Of a stretch of DNA of 15,198 bases, positions 13,960-15,198 are shown piece after piece; within the stretch, counting starts at the first letter, position 1, and each line of letters starts with the position of its first letter. The notes below the pieces were generated by a model. That model saw only the letters and a list, made by a program, of their open reading frames with translations, was not told the DNA's origin and did no database searches. This stretch comes from JBMNKL01 sp050261495 (GTDB lineage: Bacteria > Bacillota > Clostridia > Acetivibrionales > DTU013), in contig JBLNDI010000118.1 in assembly GCA_050261495.1 (NCBI GenBank), positions 1 to 15,198 on the forward strand. Direction: 5' to 3'. Position numbers and translations under genes: made by a program.

Positions 13960-13990
13960 TATATATGAAACCTCGAAAATATGATTATGC
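13960..13990 (-). promoter_or_regulatory. Possible sigma-E promoter of ylbJ
   Basis: On the minus strand GCATAAT (13990-13984) and CATATATA (13967-13960) resemble sigma-E -35 (ATA core) and -10 (CATACAAT) boxes, with 18 nt between the ATA core and the -10. The predicted start is about 30 nt before the ylbJ ATG and just behind the ilvE stop. AT-rich sequence makes chance matches easy. Confidence 0.4.
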
Positions 13991-13992
13991 AG

Positions 13993-15063
13993 CTAGTTTA
14001 CCTCCGTAATCCAGCCGAATTCGTCTTTTATGTCTCCAAGCTGAATCCCGGTAATGGTTTCATACAGTTTCATCGAAAGCTCGCCTATTTTTCCGTCGTT
14101 GACGGTAATAATCCTGTCGTTCCAGTTTAACTCGCCTATAGGCGAAATGACGGCGGCAGTGCCGGTGCCGAAGGCTTCAACCAGCCTTCCGTCCGCGGCG
14201 GCCTTAAACAATTCTTCTATTCCAAGCCTTCTTTCGCTGATTTTGACACCCCAATGCCTGAGAAGCTGTATGCAAGAATCCCTGGTTATACCGGGAAGAA
14301 TGCTTCCTTCCAGCGACGGTGTGACGACTTCGTCGCCTATTTTGAAAAATACGTTCATGGAGCCGACTTCCTCGATGTACTTTCGTTCCACCCCGTCGAG
14401 CCACAATACTTGAACGTAACCTTTCTCATGGGCAATTTCCTGGGCTTTAAGGCTTGCGGCGTAGTTTCCCGGCGTTTTTACATAACCGGTGCCGCCCTTG
14501 ACGGCACGGACATATTCGGTTTCAATCATGATTTTTACAGGATTTATGCCGGTTGGATAATAAGCTCCGCTTGGCGAGAGTATTATTATAAATTTGTAGG
14601 TATGCGACGGCCTGACGCCAAGGAAAGGATCCGTTGCGATTATAAACGGCCTTATATAAAGCGATGTTCCGGGTTCCGAGGGAATCCAGCCGCGGTCCAG
14701 GCTTACAAGGGTTTTAACCGCTTCCACCGCAAAGTCTTCATCTATCGGGGGAATGGACATCCTGTCGTTTGACAGGTTGATTCTTTTCATATTCATTTCA
14801 GGCCTGAAGAGGTTTATTCTTCCGTCCTTTGTCTTGTACGCCTTCAAGCCTTCAAATATTGCCTGCCCGTAATGAAATACCATGGTGGAAGGATCCAGCG
14901 ACAACGGGCCGTACGGAATTATCCGCGGATTATGCCAGCCTTTTCCTTCGCTGTAGTCCATGATGAACATGTGATCGGTGAAATATTTTCCGAAGCCGAG
15001 GTTTTTCTCGTCCGGTTTTGATTTTGGATTTTGGGTTTTTTGTATGCAAATATTTTGATTCAC
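13993..15063 (-). CDS. ilvE: Branched-chain amino acid aminotransferase, class IV (type II BCAT)
   Basis: This PLP enzyme interconverts leucine, isoleucine and valine with their 2-keto acids. The 356-residue protein belongs to the longer BCAT subgroup that includes mammalian BCATs. It shows FHYGQAIFEGLKAY (63-76), LYIRPF near 135, and the PLP lysine Lys196 in GGTGYVKTPGNYAASL. QVLWLDG (218-224), YIEEVGSMN (229-237) and EAFGTGTAAVISPIG near 306-320 complete the fold. The start is GTG (15063), set by AGGGAGGT (15078-15071) with a 7-nt spacer. The first ~18 residues are hydrophilic and precede the conserved core. ylbJ follows 71 bp downstream on the same strand but probably has its own promoter. 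Confidence 0.95.
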   Translation of the reverse strand: MNQNICIQKTQNPKSKPDEKNLGFGKYFTDHMFIMDYSEGKGWHNPRIIPYGPLSLDPSTMVFHYGQAIFEGLKAYKTKDGRINLFRPEMNMKRINLSNDRMSIPPIDEDFAVEAVKTLVSLDRGWIPSEPGTSLYIRPFIIATDPFLGVRPSHTYKFIIILSPSGAYYPTGINPVKIMIETEYVRAVKGGTGYVKTPGNYAASLKAQEIAHEKGYVQVLWLDGVERKYIEEVGSMNVFFKIGDEVVTPSLEGSILPGITRDSCIQLLRHWGVKISERRLGIEELFKAAADGRLVEAFGTGTAAVISPIGELNWNDRIITVNDGKIGELSMKLYETITGIQLGDIKDEFGWITEVN

Positions 15064-15198
15064 TTAAACGACCTCCCTATATTTTTAATAATCTTCTCGA
15101 AAACTCGAATGGCTTTCGAGGTCTCTATTTCAGGAGCAAGCTAATTTACTCACCCCTAAAATCCACCAATATTTCCCTTAAAATTTTCCAATAAAATT
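15064..15198 (-). promoter_or_regulatory. Upstream region of ilvE with overlapping stem-loops and a weak CodY-like palindrome
   Basis: CTCGAA (15120-15115) can pair with TTCGAG (15109-15104). Alternatively CTCGAAA (15120-15114) can pair with TTTCGAG (15102-15096), two mutually exclusive stems just before the ribosome binding site. At the window edge AATTTT and AAAATT (15198-15182) form an inverted repeat loosely like the CodY motif. I see no T-box sequence and no clear promoter. The region continues beyond the window. Confidence 0.3.

Overview
The window reads as chromosome of an endospore-forming Firmicute, most likely a Clostridia. The evidence is direct: a 23-residue SpoVM-like peptide gene, a YlbJ-type sporulation membrane protein, the long single-chain clostridial form of PurL, consensus AGGAGG-type ribosome binding sites, and the spoVM / rpmB / recG / rsmD / coaD / ylbJ neighbourhood typical of Firmicutes. 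No tRNA, rRNA, CRISPR array, insertion sequence or phage gene was found.

Layout. Positions 1-2723 (+) hold the C-terminal ~900 residues of PurL; its start lies outside the window. It converges, with only 13 bp between stops, on a two-gene minus-strand operon: a polytopic GT-C-like glycosyltransferase (5225-3633) followed by a UbiA-family decaprenyl-phosphate phosphoribosyltransferase-like enzyme (3612-2737). That operon has a near-consensus promoter (TTGACA-N17-TAAAAT), a leader of about 230 nt, and a 15-codon leader ORF overlapping the glycosyltransferase start as ATGA. Divergently, nth (endonuclease III) has its own promoter and a strong 5' hairpin. Next comes a membrane diguanylate cyclase (six TM, coiled coil, GAF, GGDEF) whose best start is an unusual CTG placed 8 nt behind AGGAGG.

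spoVM (8351-8422, +) faces rpmB (8742-8554, -) across a long imperfect inverted repeat. rpmB diverges from recG-rsmD-coaD-(coiled-coil 'ATPase subunit H-like' gene), a tightly spaced plus-strand operon. It ends in an intrinsic terminator embedded in the last stop codon and overlaps ylbJ tail to tail by 8 bp. ylbJ (-) has a possible sigma-E-type promoter, and ilvE (branched-chain aminotransferase, GTG start) lies upstream on the same strand, with part of its leader at the window edge.

Together these are mostly housekeeping genes (purine synthesis, base-excision repair, recombination, rRNA methylation, CoA synthesis, branched-chain amino acids) with sporulation genes interspersed. The less ordinary parts are the polyprenyl-phosphate sugar module (3.6-5.5 kb), the CTG-started cyclase with a Cys-containing small ORF and repeats in front of it (6.3-6.5 kb), and the uncharacterised coiled-coil gene between coaD and ylbJ. 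I found no clearly undescribed multi-gene system. The lipid-linked pentose pair is the best candidate for unexplored biology.
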